Assembly: GCA_963921795.1 (NCBI GenBank)
Contig: OY997651.1
Location: 53,764,018-53,828,017, forward strand
Origin: Nannobrachium achirus
Lineage: Eukaryota > Chordata > Actinopteri > Myctophiformes > Myctophidae
Reading direction: 5' to 3'
Length of the DNA: 64,000 nt
A program made the translations under genes and the position numbers. Of this stretch, positions 12,391 to 24,017 are shown piece after piece (the stretch's first letter is position 1; each line of letters starts with the position of its first letter). Below the pieces are notes generated by a model. The model saw nothing but the letters and a program-made list of their open reading frames with translations. It was not told the origin of the DNA and ran no database searches.

Positions 12391-12994
12391 CATAAGATGT
12401 TTTTGTTTTCATGAAAGGTGTTCCTTTATAAATAACCAAAATATTTCAAACCATGTTTACATACATAGATTCTAAAGAAATGTATTGTGAAATTCATTAA
12501 ACAAAATGTATTGCAACTGTGTTTGAACATATCCAAAATGGCCACTATTTGATCCGCTTGTCCTAGTATAGAAAACCTCAATCTAATTTTTTGGTCATAT
12601 GTGTAAAATCTATGATTTTTAAATGGTCTATCTCACATGTTAAAAGTCAGGTCAAGGTTACTTTTGACCTCTGGGAGAACAACAAATTGAAACAACTTGA
12701 TGAATATTCATCTTTCACTAATTAAGTGTTTGTGAAAACTGTCATTATCATGTCATAGAATTGGTATTCATAATAATAATAATAGAAACATTATATACTA
12801 AGATGGCAATATGTATCTTTTGCAACTACATCTGTATTCTCCAACTCATTATCAGGATCAGAATGTCCACCCACCTGATTGGCACACAGTAAGGATGTAA
12901 GGATGAGATTCCAGAGATGGCTGCATCAGGGACATAGGAATTTAGGAAATCATGGTGATGTCTGCCTCATCATGACTAAATTCAGTATCTATCA
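12391..12994. other. intergenic, nothing recognised
   Basis: AT-rich sequence with no supported gene or repeat, ending at the left end of the hAT element. Confidence 0.5.
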
Positions 12995-15358
12995 CACGGC
13001 CGGATCTACAATATGGGCACCTTGGGCACGTGCCCAGGGGCCCTTGGCATTAGGGGGCCCTCCAGGGTGGCACAAAAAAAAGAAAGAAAAAAAAACGGCG
13101 GAAAAAAAAGTAAAAAAAAAAAGTAAAACACTCAGCTATTTAGTTGTTATCTAATCCGAATGAAATAAATTAAATTATGCGAACATCATCATTTAGAATA
13201 CTGCTGCTGCGACTGTGCAGTACAATGTGCCGCCACCAGCGCTCCGCTCACTGGGGCCGTGTGACGTGCGAGGTCAGGTGCTGCCCCTCTGCCAGTGGAG
13301 AGGGCAAGAGGCAGACAGGTGATTGAGGTGAAGAACGCGCTAATTCCAAAGGAGGAAGCAAAATGGATAAACAAAAGCCAAAGCCTAGTACTACTAGTGG
13401 AAATGCCAAGATAAAAAGAAAAGTGGATAAGGAGGAGAGGGAAGCAGCGGTGATAAAAAACGTACCGCTAATAAGTAGCTTTTTTAAAAGCAACAAACCA
13501 AGTGAAGTATCTCTTCAGAGTGGGAATAATACGAGTATGACTACTACTGTCTCTGAGCCTGAGAATGTTGATGATGTGGAGCAAAACATTGAACCTGCTT
13601 CAGTTTCTACCAGCAGCTGCATTGCACGGCAAGTAGTTGAAGAAGAAAGCGATGAAAATAATAATAATGATTATGGAAGTGAATTTGATGACGAAAATGG
13701 ACAAGAACCGCCTGAACTGGACAAGGAAGACGCCGGCAATAATGATGATGAAGACGATGATGAAAATCAAATGGTGGAAGAAGCAGGCGACCACGACGTG
13801 GAACGGCCTGCTGCGCCCACTATTTCTGAAGACCCTGCTTTATGGAGGCCGATTACAGTGGAGGTCCGAGACGAACTTATCATAAAAGGGGCTTCTGCCT
13901 TTCAGAACCGGGCCGAAAAATATCCAGCATCCCAAAGGTGGGACGAGTCAGCAAAAAAGACTTGTTCTCTCACTAATGATTTACTGACCAGGCACCTTCA
14001 CAACGGAGAGACTGTACCACGGGAGTGGATTGTATACTCACCATCCACAGGAGAAATATATTGCTTTCCTTGTAAAGTGATGTCAACAACATATTGCAAT
14101 GCAATTACTACTGGGTATAGTGATTGCAAACACCCTGAAAGGATAAGAGACCATGAGAACAGTGAGGCGCATACAAAATGTATCCTGTCTCTTATACGTC
14201 GCACACATCATCTGGGCACAGTGGATGCTTCCCTTGGGAGACAGATCGAAGCCGAAGGTCAGTACTGGAAAGAGGTTTTAAGGCGTATAGTTGCTGTCAT
14301 CAAGTTCCTTAGTGAGAGGGGGCTTGCTTTCCGTGGAGATGACGAAATAATCAATTCCCCACATTTCCTTGGGATTTTAGAGTTGATTTCCCAGTTTGAT
14401 CCCTTTTTAAGGGAACACTTAGATAAATATGGAAATAAGGGGTGTGGTATACCCTCCTATCTGTCATCAACTATTTGTGAAGAATTAATCAGCTTAATGG
14501 GGGAGAAAGTAAAAACTGAAATTGCCACAGAAATACAGAAAGCTAAATATTACTCATCATCGACTCTACACCTGACCTGTCTCACGTGGACCAACTTACT
14601 TTTATATTCCGCTTTGTGAATGAGAAAGGCGAAGTACTGGAGCGATTTATTGGCTTTGAACCCATTCACAGTCACACTGGTTCAAGCCTGGCTGATTGTG
14701 TGAGGAAGGAGGTCAGTGATTTGGGGCTGGATCTATCAAATTGTCGCGGCCAAAGCTATGATAATGCCGCAAATATGTCGGGGAAATACAACGGGTGTCA
14801 AGCTCATCTCAAGAAAGACAACCCACTAATGCATTACATCCCGTGTGCTGCACATTCTCTTAATTTGGTGGGAGTAAACTGCATTGATGATAGCTGTGGT
14901 GAAGCAGGACAGTTTTTCGACCTACTGCAAGCAGTATATGCATTTTGTGCCGCTTCCACTTATAGATGGAATAAAGTATTCAGCAACCGTGACATCACAC
15001 TGACTCTGAAATCCCTTTCCAATACGAGGTGGTCTGCCAGAGCCGACTCAACAAGAGCTCTTAATGAAAACTATGAAATGAATGAAATTTCTACTGGATA
15101 AAAAGCTCCAGTCGTCGTTCCCCAATGTTTTTTGTTGCTCTCAGACTTTTCCTCACACTGCCTGTGTCCAACTGCGAGGGAGAGAGGTCATTTTCTAAAC
15201 TGAAACGGATCAAAAATGAACTCAGAACAACCATGGGTCAAAATAGACTGTCAGCGCTCTCTTTAATGTCCGTGGAGTCCGAGTTGGTCAGGGGGATGGA
15301 TTTCGAGGACATCATCCTGGAGTTCTCCAAAAGAAAATCAAGAAAGAAGAACTTCTAA
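12995..15358 (+). mobile_element. hAT-superfamily DNA transposon, right end unresolved
   Basis: The left end begins CACGGCCGGATCTACAATAT and continues with a GGGCAC..GTGCCC hairpin and GGGGCCC, the arrangement typical of hAT elements encoding TTF-finger transposases. The coding part (13363-15358) confirms the superfamily. I could not find the matching right TIR; the region after 15358 leads into C and CA tracts and the end may be lost. The 8 bases left of the start are ATCTATCA; no second copy was found. Confidence 0.75.
13363..15358 (+). pseudogene. hAT transposase (TTF zinc finger, DUF4371, hAT dimerisation), broken
   Basis: A first frame (13363-14619, 418 codons) holds a basic N-terminus, an acidic linker rich in D, E and N, and a TTF-type zinc finger around residues 190-270 (IYCFPCKVM near 232), followed by a DUF4371-like segment. 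Near 14560, in a TCATCATC microrepeat, the frame shifts. The first catalytic motif DSTPD and LSHVDQLTFIF are present but out of frame. A second frame (about 14586-15101) carries CRGQSYDNAANMSG and PCAAHSLNLV, which belong to the RNase H-like core. A large internal deletion then removes the rest of the catalytic domain, and a third frame (15125-15358) is the C-terminal hAT dimerisation region with LTLPVSNCEGERSFSKLK. No functional transposase can be made from this copy. Confidence 0.9.
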
Positions 15359-15690
15359 AGGTAAGAACCATTGTAGGCTGTCTGTGCAATAAGCTGTGAT
15401 GTTTTGTCTGCTGTGCCTGTGTTTATTTGGGTTATTTTTGCATCTCTGCTATTAAGCCTACTAGTCCTTACCCGTTCAAAGATATGAGCTCTGAAATGAT
15501 GTGCAGTGTGTGGGTTATGGGATGTGCACTGTGCACACAGTATATGAGGGACGGAAAGTAACTTTAACTGGTGCTTGCATGATAGGAGCATCAATGTAAG
15601 AAATACCCGTTTCGTTTAATGGCTACAGAGATACTGTGTACCGATCTGCATGATTTTTGGACAAAATCTGTAACAGGGCCAGACAACAGA
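15359..15690. other. sequence after the hAT gene, nothing recognised
   Basis: No gene or repeat recognised. It may be the 3' untranslated part of the hAT element or host sequence. Confidence 0.45.
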
Positions 15691-15756
15691 CCCCCCCCCC
15701 CCCACACACACACACACACACACACCCCCGCCCACCCGCCCGGCCGGCCGCCCACC

Positions 15757-15817
<61 letters not shown>
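15691..15817 (+). repeat. compound C-tract / (CA)n / CCGGCCGCCCAC / (CA)n microsatellite
   Basis: A run of C, then CA repeats, a CG-rich core (CGCCCGGCCGGCCGCCCACC) and a longer CA tract. Open frames across it on either strand are low-complexity artefacts. Confidence 0.9.
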
Positions 15818-15819
<2 letters not shown>

Positions 15820-16036
15820 CTGGTTAAACATGTTGCCTCATGCTAGATGCAGAATAGATATGCCTCAAGCTAGATGCACAATAGATATAGATACACCATA
15901 AAAATGCTAATATACAGCATATGATTTGTGAAAGTGACAAACGGGCTTCACAGTTATGTTAGGTGTGTTCATATGCTAATGGTGATGCGATTTCAGATCA
16001 ATTGCTCCAGCCACTGAGGAGAAACGCTGTGACAGA

Positions 16037-16091
16037 CACTCACTCAGACAGACAGACAGACAGACACTCAGACAGACAGACAGACAGACAT
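16037..16091 (+). repeat. (CAGA)n microsatellite
   Basis: Interrupted CAGA repeats, with a CTGA-type tract of similar size at 16199-16250. Confidence 0.85.
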
Positions 16092-16198
16092 TTGGAAAAT
16101 TATATGTTTGATGTGACAGGAGCAATTTGTAATGTAGGCTACTGTACACTGTGTTTTTTGTTGTGTGTTTGGCTTGTCTACTGAAATGGAGGAGGACA

Positions 16199-16250
16199 GG
16201 CAGACTGACTGACTGACTGACTGACTGACTGACTGACTGACTGACTGACT
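16199..16250 (+). repeat. (GACT)n microsatellite
   Basis: About 12 GACT units just upstream of the GATT VNTR. Confidence 0.85.
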
Positions 16251-16430
16251 CTATAGCGCTATAATGTAGGCTGCTTGTTTGGCGTTTGTGGTTGTAAGTT
16301 GTAATTTCCCCTTCCATTTCAGAAGAGCAAGAAGAAATGACTGGGGGGAGAGAGACTCTACATGCTGCCTCCCACTGCAGTTTTCCCCCCTTTTTGAGTG
16401 TGTCTCTGTGTCACAAACTGACTGAACATT

Positions 16431-16550
16431 GAAGAGCATTGATTGATTGATTGAAGGGGAGAGAGACAGAGACATAGATTCAACATGCCTCCCACTGCTG
16501 ATTTTTTAGTGTGTCTCTGTGTCACAAACTGACTGTGAACATTGAAGAGC

Positions 16551-16588
<38 letters not shown>

Positions 16589-16683
16589 GGGGAGAGAGAC
16601 AGAGACAGAGATTCAACATGCCTCCCACTGCTGATTTTTTAGTGTGTCTCTGTGTCACAAACTGACTGTGAACATTGAAGAGC

Positions 16684-16721
<38 letters not shown>

Positions 16722-16816
16722 GGGGAGAGAGACAGAGACAGAGATTCAACATGCCTCCCACTGCTGATTTTTTAGTGTGTCTCTGTGTCACAAACTGACT
16801 GTGAACATTGAAGAGC

Positions 16817-16862
<46 letters not shown>

Positions 16863-16972
16863 GGGGAGAGAGACAGAGACAGAGATTCAACATGCCTCCC
16901 ACTGCTGATTTTTTAGTGTGTCTCTGTGTCACAAACTGACTGTGAACATTGAAGAGCATTGATTGATTTGAT
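16431..16972 (+). repeat. VNTR of 113-141 bp units with nested (GATT)n
   Basis: GAAGAGCATTGATTGATT marks unit starts at 16431, 16544, 16677, 16810 and 16951. Spacing varies (113, 133, 133, 141) almost entirely through the number of GATT repeats, from about 3 to about 10. The array ends at a LINE 3' tail read in reverse, whose own terminal simple repeat is GATT on this strand. Confidence 0.9.
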
Positions 16973-17060
16973 TGAAGACTTTATTGGTAGTTTGCATAGG
17001 ACATTTACAGTTTCATGATGGTACAGTTCACTGGTACAAGGCCAACTAAAAAGAGTATCC
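16973..17060 (-). mobile_element. LINE 3' end fragment (reverse)
   Basis: Read on the minus strand, this matches the LINE 3' untranslated ends at 50195-50280 and 60740-60830: the CACTG(T/A)AC-type segment, a TCATGAAAC segment, TATGCAAACT and then CTTCAATCAATC. It is therefore a 5'-truncated reverse copy of the same LINE family. Confidence 0.65.
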
Positions 17061-17084
17061 TTTCAATTAAAGTAACAATTAAGA

Positions 17085-17245
17085 AACTGGAGGTACACAG
17101 AAATAGCTGCAGAGACCAGCAGAAAGCTCTGAATCCACAAGGCTATAGGCAAACTGAACCATATCACTGCTCCCTATCACAAGTGACTCATTGATATAAT
17201 ATATATTTATAGAAAAAGTGATTTTGTGTTTCATGGACCTTTAAA
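17085..17245 (-). repeat. dispersed repeat, reverse copy of 43263-43430
   Basis: The reverse complement starts AGGTCCATGAAACACAAAAT and continues with TCAATGAGTCACTTGTGATA, as at 43261-43350, then through the CTTTCTGCTG / TAGCTATTTCTGTG segment. The end AAAGGTCCATGAAACA resembles a transposon terminus, but I found no opposite end. Confidence 0.75.
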
Positions 17246-18610
17246 GAATGTGACAATCCGTATAATTTTCTTCCAGAGAATATGGCAACAACAGTGCATA
17301 CATAAGACAACAAGTGCCTATAGGGCTAGTAGATCTGGCTTACAGGATAACTTGACTACTTTGTGGTTATTTAAGTGATTAAAATACAAATACATATTAT
17401 ACATGCTTCAAAAAGTGTTTCCTAGTTTTGACATTAAATGTGAGAGTTAGTGTTATATATTGTTTTTATGTAATATAGTATAATGGGACATCACCTTGGG
17501 AGGGACACCATCTTGCATTTGGCAATACATGATTAACTGGTGTTAGTCACTGATTCAGTCACATTCCTTGAACCCCAAAACCTTGGGTTAAACACCAAAA
17601 CCACCTTTCTAGGTTGAATAATAATTGAGATATAGCCACTTTAAGCTCCCAGCAGCCATCCTGGGTGCCATCTTGAAAATTATGCATTTATGGTAAATAT
17701 ATTTTCCTGGATTTTTGGGATGTTCTCAAGCATGCCTAAAGGTCACCAGAATCAATTGAAATCAATGTTTAGGGAGGTTTAGTGCTATTCTTTCATATAG
17801 GCCTATTGACCTGTCTATTTCTCATAAAAAGTGCTTGTTTAAGATAAGGCTGAAGATTACCACCTCAGAATGAAATACTGTGGGTAAATTATTCATTTCC
17901 TGAATCCTTAGGGTCATGTCTGTATTCCAGTTGTTGTGTTTTGTGTCTCTGATGTTTCTTGATGCCACAGAACTAAAAGAAAATATATGGTTTAGGCGGA
18001 AATAGATATTGTATTTTTTTATTAAAGGTTTGAAGAGCGCCAGTGACCACTCTACTTATCATACATGTTCACAAAGGGGCTTGAATGAAAGCTCAACGTG
18101 TCCCCTTAAAAATTATACCAAACATATAATATAAAACATTACAGTACCGTATGTCCTGAACATGAGCTAATAAAAAGATATGCACCTGTGTCTAAAATGC
18201 AATTTTTCAAAGGGGGATGGCAGCTGATAACACCACTTCAGCTACCTGTCTGCAAGGTATATCACATCAAAACTTAATCTAGGGATGTAGGCCTATAGGA
18301 ATAAAAAAAATCACAACCAGAATTTTCCACCCCAGGTGGTACCGATATGTCAAATGTTGAGTTTTAGCCTAAGGACTAGTATATGAGAAAATAAATTTAC
18401 AGCGAAAAGTAGCTTCGGAAAATGGCCATCTTCAGTGAGTTCCGAACCAGTGAGTTCAGCACTGGACAGCGACAGTTCAGCACTGGACAGCTGCAGTTCA
18501 GCACTGGACCCCTCCTGTGGTGACATTAAAACCTCTAGCTGCCTGTAGCGGGATGCTTTTTTGATCCACGCAATGGGCGTGGACGGGGCTGAAGAGCAGC
18601 AGAGGTTCGC
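17246..18610. other. non-coding; short 24-bp-type repeat near 18430-18507
   Basis: Mostly featureless. At 18430-18507 CAGTTCAGCACTGGACAG recurs about three times as a small tandem repeat. No gene supported. Confidence 0.5.
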
Positions 18611-19481
18611 CAAAGAGATTCTATAATAAGAGGCGGCACTCCCTATACATCCTATTACAACAAGCAGCGCCCTGTTGCTCTGCCATCTTGGAGTGATGAG
18701 GACTTCCGGTAGTTAAAAAATAATAATAATAAAGTCATGCTGTACAATTAAAACGTGTTTCTTTTTATTCTGTTCTACTATGACATATTTAATGCTTCTA
18801 TATAACTGGTCTGTGTTGAACAGCAAACAAGTATTACAGCCTGTATAGGCCTATGCATACTACTATAATGATTTACTATTTTATTTATAATATTTATCAA
18901 TGGATCAAAACAGAAATTACTTACTAATAGTAACATTTCAGGGTGCACGTGTGCAAATGCGTGTACATGCTAATGCATGTTTGCGTGCGGCCACACATGT
19001 TTATATGATGTGTTAATACCAAATAGAAGATAGCTGATTTTTTGGCAGCACTGAATCTGTTCCTAAGAGATTATGAATGACAAAACAGTAAAACATGATA
19101 TAGACCTAATACAGGCCTACATGATAAATTATTGTTCACAAAAGCCAGACTAATGTCAAACAGATGAAATAAATTAACATTAGACCAATTAGAACAATCC
19201 GAAATGTATTATTCATACTAAATTATTACTATTTCTTATAACTTAAAAATTGACTATTCTGTGCTTCTATTGATCTGTTTAGTAGTCTATAATGTGTAAC
19301 ATCAATGGTGATTTTCACTTCAAGACCGCTTTGGAAAACGTTGTTCACACACAATTTAATTATTTGTATTAATTTAAGAGCAGAGCCATCACTCCAAGAT
19401 GGTGGCAGCGCTACCGCTGCGCCATCTAGTGGTGATTCCAAATATCTATGGAGTGCCGCCTCTTATTATAGAATCTCTTTG
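18611..19481. mobile_element. 871-bp non-autonomous hAT-like MITE
   Basis: The ends are inverted: CAAAGAGATTCTATAATAAG..GCGGCACTCC on the left and the inverse on the right, with similarity extending inward past CCATCTTGGAGTGATG on the left and CATCACTCCAAGATGG on the right (TIR of about 100 bp, imperfect). GGTTCGC abuts both ends (18604-18610 and 19482-19488), a target duplication of 7-8 bp that fits hAT. No transposase inside. Confidence 0.85.
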
Positions 19482-19677
19482 GGTTCGCTAAGAATGAGAA
19501 CAGGCTCTATGCGACGCCACTCCCGGTCTGCGGTGAGATCAAAGCGTGTCGCCACTCTGCTTACAATTCTCTGACCTCATCCAAAAAAACAGCCCCGTGA
19601 AGTGAGCTGCATTAGCGTTTCCGTCCTGGGAGGTGGCTGCAATAAGCCAGGCTCCAGCCTTCAAAATAAAAGTGCTC

Positions 19678-19739
<62 letters not shown>

Positions 19740-20084
19740 TTAAATAAGTGTATGATGTATCAGTCTCTATACTAGTGTAGGCCTACTTCTAATTGTCCTA
19801 ACATTTTCCAGGTTCTTTCAGATTGAAATTCGTGGTATGCACGCTATTAAAGGCCACTTAACATGTTAATTCCATTCTTTCTATTGTAATCCATAGAAGA
19901 GCTATCAATTGGTTGTTGATACAAGTAGGCTACACCTAATTAGGTCTAGATACTTATACATTTTACTTTATCTGTTTATTTAAATTGGGCAGATGTAACG
20001 TATGGTACTATAGGCTATAGGGGAGAACGGGGTAAGATGGACCGCTGGGTAAGATGAACCACACCCTTTATCTTTAAAACTATA
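19482..20084. other. non-coding with (TA)n at 19680-19736
   Basis: Contains a (TA)n tract and, at 19935-20020, a segment also found at 63590-63675 (ACTTTATCTGTTTATTTA). The motif GGGTAAGATG occurs twice near 20030-20056. Confidence 0.6.
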
Positions 20085-20334
20085 CACATGAGTTGTCATT
20101 TGACCATAAAATAAGAAGGGTTGCATATGCATGCTATATAAGTTTAGACCTGGGTACATTTGCTTTAACATAAAAATCATTATACCATAAAAGTACAAAA
20201 TGTTCTTCGACCAGCAAAAAAACACTTTTTGGGGTAGAAATATGGTTTCCACTTTGCCCATGTGTCTGTCAACTCCACAGCCAGGTGGAAATGATGTTTG
20301 TGTTCTTATTTTATGGTCAAATGACAACTATATA
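20085..20334. mobile_element. 250-bp inverted-repeat element
   Basis: GTTGTCATTTGACCATAAAA at about 20092 is matched by its exact inverse near 20310-20330, giving terminal arms of about 24-26 bp. The interior has no gene. This looks like a small MITE; target duplication not resolved. Confidence 0.6.
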
Positions 20335-20429
20335 TTTGTTATGTTATTGAAACTTCTTTTTTACTCAGAAACATAATTAGCATTTGTATGTTTTTCAACA
20401 TTTTCAATTGCGTCAGGGGTAATCTTATT

Positions 20430-20912
20430 CTGAAGATATCGGCACCGGAAGTCTTATTGCAGCTAACGCTAATGCAGCTCACTTCACATAGGCCATCCAA
20501 GCCAACAGAGCAGAGAGATAGCGTCATTCAGAGAAAGTCTGTTAAGTTAGCAGTGAACAAACCTTCGTTATAAGTTGAGTCTGAGGTTGTCTTTGCACGA
20601 CAGTCAGTGTAAAGACCTACAGACGGGCACGTTGTGAAAACGGGAGGAATTTACAGTTAAAAACCGAGTTCAAAGACGGGTTGTTTTGTTGGCTAACGCT
20701 AATGCTAAGCTAGCTAACTAGCTTCGAGTCTATTCCATTACAAGTAAACAGAGGGTTTCTAGAGAAAGTTTAACTTAACACAGTTGGACGTTTAGAGGGA
20801 CATTCTGCCGTTTTCAAGCTGAAGACACAAAGAGGACAACCCAGATAGAGCTTTGAGCAACCAGCAGGGCTTCACTGAAAGTTCCTCTGGCAACGTGGGA
20901 GAATACAGTGAG
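20430..20912 (+). promoter_or_regulatory. possible first-exon/promoter region
   Basis: Contains GGCTAACGCTAATGC-type motifs, frequent around teleost first exons, and a donor-like ACA|GTGAGT at 20908. It lies 5.7 kb upstream of the first coding zinc-finger exon on the same strand and could supply its 5' untranslated exon. There is no direct evidence of transcription. Confidence 0.25.
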
Positions 20913-21125
20913 TGAAATAAATACCATGTTATTAACCTGCTGCTAACTGAGAATACATATGCGTGAGGTCTTGCTGCGCGGTCATTATGGCTTATATGGC
21001 ACGAAAGGCTGATAATTCCCCGAGGCGCCAGGGAATTATTACCCGGCTAATAAATAAAATTGATAATTTGACTCAAACCTAAAAACAAAGTATTTCCTTG
21101 TTTGCAGACGACTAAAAGTATTCCA
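20913..21125. other. non-coding, holds a single 43-bp minisatellite-like unit
   Basis: At 20901-20955 a lone unit resembling the 43-bp minisatellite at 21929-22140 (ACCTGCTGCTAACTGAGAAT against ACCTGCTACTAAATGAGAAT). Confidence 0.6.
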
Positions 21126-21655
21126 CAGGACCGTACCTATGTTCCCCAGGTTCTATGTTCCCCATTTACCCCCACAAAGAAGGTTCTATGTTCCCCGCTC
21201 AACTTACAATAGGTTCTATGTTCCCCACTTCTCCAAAAAATACAGGAAACATTCCTTTATAAGTATTAATAACAACTCAAAACACCCAATAATGGGGAGA
21301 GATTACGAATATTAGTGGGACAGGGGGCACTAGGGACACATCTGGACACCATACTTTTGTTATGTCTGGACATCTGGACGAGTGGCCACCTGGACATCTG
21401 GGCAATATGGACATGTGGGCATTTGGACGAGTGGGCACATGGACGAGTGGGCACTTAGGGGTGGAGACATCTGGGCAATTTCCTGCATTTGAGTGGGGAA
21501 CATACATTTTTTGAGGGGAACATACAGTAGATCCTGTTTTGGTTGAGAGGAGAATATAGAACCTTTTTGTGGGGAGGGTGGGTGGGGAACATAGAACCTT
21601 TTTGGGGGGTAAGTGGGGAACATAGAACCTGGGGAACATAGGGTGGACCCTGTAG
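21126..21655. repeat. foldback repeat built from AGGTTCTATGTTCCCC units
   Basis: The left arm (21126-21240) has GGTTCTATGTTCCCC several times; the right arm (21490-21655) has the inverse, GGGGAACATAGAACC. The outer ends are also inverted (ACAGGACCGTACCTATGTTC against GGGTGGACCCTGT). A further cluster in the right-arm orientation lies at 49445-49535. Confidence 0.8.
21360..21470 (+). repeat. minisatellite GGACGAGTGGGCAC / GGACATCTGGAC
   Basis: Short imperfect tandem repeats inside the foldback; frames across it read as low-complexity peptides only. Confidence 0.7.
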
Positions 21656-21928
21656 AATCCATTTCTGATACTGCGTCATCTATTTCTTGCCTCAAATCTT
21701 TTGAAAAACATTCTTGAGAGCAACGTTTAGTTGTAAATGACGCTGTGTGTTTGACTTTGTTTACATGGCTGACATGTTGGATACGGTGCTAAATTCACAC
21801 AGTGCAGCAGGTGTTCTGAGCCTTTGATTGGTGAAGCCTTTGATCGGTGAATTATAGGCGTATAATTCACCGCTGATTTCAGCGCTTGACCCTAACCCAT
21901 CATAATCAAGCATTCAACCAAGCCGGGT

Positions 21929-22140
21929 AATAAAGTAAAATAAATACTATGTTAACCTGCTACTAAATGTGAATACAGTAAAATAAATACCACGTTGACC
22001 TGCTACTAAATGAGAATACAGTGAAATAAATACCACGTTGACCTGCTACTAAATGAGAATACAGGGAAATAAATACCACGTTAACCTGCTACTAAATGAG
22101 AATACGGGGAAATAAATACCATGTTAACCTGCTACTAAAC
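21929..22140 (+). repeat. 43-bp minisatellite, about five copies
   Basis: GAATACAG-type starts at 21971, 22014, 22057 and 22100 give an exact 43-bp period, with a partial unit before. The unit contains AAATAAATACCACGTTGACC. Confidence 0.9.
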
Positions 22141-22204
22141 CTGAACCTGTGAAGGTTGGAGTACTGAGGGACGTCCAGGAACGTTGTATGGTTCCACACT
22201 TTTA

Positions 22205-22260
22205 TTTTACAATTTAGGCATTTAGGAGATGCTTAATCCAGAATGATTTAGAGCAAGCAA
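22205..22260 (+). mobile_element. fragment resembling a common fish SINE/LINE tail
   Basis: ACAATTTAGGCATTTAGGAGATGCTTAATCC resembles the widespread fish tail ATTTAGCAGACGCTTTTATCC with several changes. Family not determined. Confidence 0.4.
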
Positions 22261-23123
22261 TGAAAATACTAGGTTGTACATCAAATGCATAGAAATAGTT
22301 ATAGACTATAGGATCACAGGTAAACCTAGCTCCTTTCAGGACCCTGTTTACCTTTTTATGCATTTGGAAAAGCAATAATGAAGGTTTCTGGCTTGCTTGT
22401 CAATCCACTCTCCCTTGTACGCACACACGGGTACCACTGCCTGGTCACAGACTAGCCGCAAATTGCAACACTAGATTCTCTACTAAATAAATTTTTTCTT
22501 TATATATGTTGTATCTACACTTTTCTTTTTGATGATTGTGTTAAACAATGTCAAACTCACAAACATTGTGGCTATAATATGCAATAATGCAATGCCCCAC
22601 TGCCTCCTGAATTATGTGACATTTAGAACCAGGTGATACACAGGACCATTGAGTGATTTCCCACAAGCACTTCCAAACTCCAACATTAGAAAAATAATTA
22701 CCTGAACAGAATTTATTGACAGAAAGTAGCTCATAACATGTCTAGGGTGAGTTTTTTATGAAACCAAAACTTTGCAGATAGAAAGAGGATAGTTCAAGCT
22801 TCCATATAGCCGCAATTTTGGTAAGTTTAACGTTATTTAATACAATCAGATAACAAAAAACTATTTGGATGCATTGGCTGCCAATAGTAGGTGTTGCAAC
22901 CCTAGATTCAACACAATTAAAAATATATATAAATATTGTTGCAATTTGTGGTTAAGGTAACTGCCGACACAAAAAGGTAAACAGGGTCCCGAAAGCAGCT
23001 AATGTAAAAAAAAAAAAGAAAGTTTTTCTTTCTTTTAGGTAGGGATGTTCCTAGCGACTAAATTCACTGACCTGTACACAACAATTTTGTAAACGAATAT
23101 TCGACTATTCGAAAATTATTATT
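22261..23123. other. non-coding, nothing recognised
   Basis: AT-rich. Near 23040-23110 there is a TAGGGATGTTCC-type hAT-like end followed by ATTCGACTATTCGAAAATTA, but no partner end was found. Confidence 0.45.
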
Positions 23124-24000
23124 GCGACCGTAGGTCGCATTTACTACCAAAACCTCCCCAGGCTGTCTGTCAGTCAGTCAGTCCGTCAGTCAGTCAGTCA
23201 CACTTTTGCCCTGCTCATATCTCCGCAACCGTTGCCCCCATCCATGCCAACTTTTGCACACACACTCCTTGACTGCCAAACTACAACCTCCAAGGACCTC
23301 CGGAGCCCCAGGGACCCCCAGGTCCCTGGGGGACCCCCAGATGTAAAAAATGACCAAATGTGCTCACACGTCACACTTTTTCCCTGCTTATATCTCCGCA
23401 CCCGTTGACCCGATCCATGCCAGATTTTACACACACACTCCTTGCCTGCCAAACTACAACCTCCAAGGACCCCCGGAGCCCCAGGGACCCCCAGGTCCCT
23501 GGGGGACCCCCAGATGTAAAAAATTACCAAATGTGCAAAAATGACCAAATGACCACACCAACGGGGCTGCTCACGCGGAATTCCCGGGGACCACCGACTC
23601 CTGCTGCTCCAGAACGGATGCAAAAGTGGTGGCGCCCCCAGTGGAGGACCCCCTGCCACTGCAGCGCACATAAAATGCCGTAACTCTGGCTAGGAGCGTC
23701 CGGGAGAGCCGGGGCCGGTACCTATTCGTCCGCCAAGGCAACGTGGAGACCCCACCCCTCATTTCTCACATGGCCCTATTCTAGCGCCACCTTCAGGCCG
23801 ATTTTTAAAACACATTTTTGGACACTGCTCCTACAGTTTTTGCCCTAAAATCACGAATATCTCTACACAGCATGTCTACACTCATGTCATCAACATGGAT
23901 CAGGAAGATTTGGGAAAAACACATTTTTGCCCTATTTGTGGAGATAAGCCACCTACGGTCGCTTATCTCCCGATTAGGGAGTCTTACTGGTTATTATTAT
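23124..24000. mobile_element. dispersed element with GCGACCGTAGGT inverted ends
   Basis: GCGACCGTAGGT at 23124-23135 is matched by ACCTACGGTCGC at 23951-23962, followed by TTATCTCCCGATTAGGGAGT and CTTACTGGTTATT. The same two ends flank 36425-37120 in block B, where the interior differs. No coding capacity seen. Class undetermined. Confidence 0.7.
23198..23543 (+). repeat. two-copy tandem repeat, 173-bp period
   Basis: TCACACTTTTGCCCTGCTCA at 23198 and TCACACTTTTTCCCTGCTTA at 23371 start two close copies, each containing the hairpin GGGACCCCCAGGTCCCTGGG. Confidence 0.9.
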
Positions 24001-24017
24001 TTTTTTAATTGTAATTT

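Noticed and set aside
15591..15846. Frames over the CA/GT compound microsatellite, and similar ones near 24367-24690
   Set aside because: Pure simple-sequence translation.
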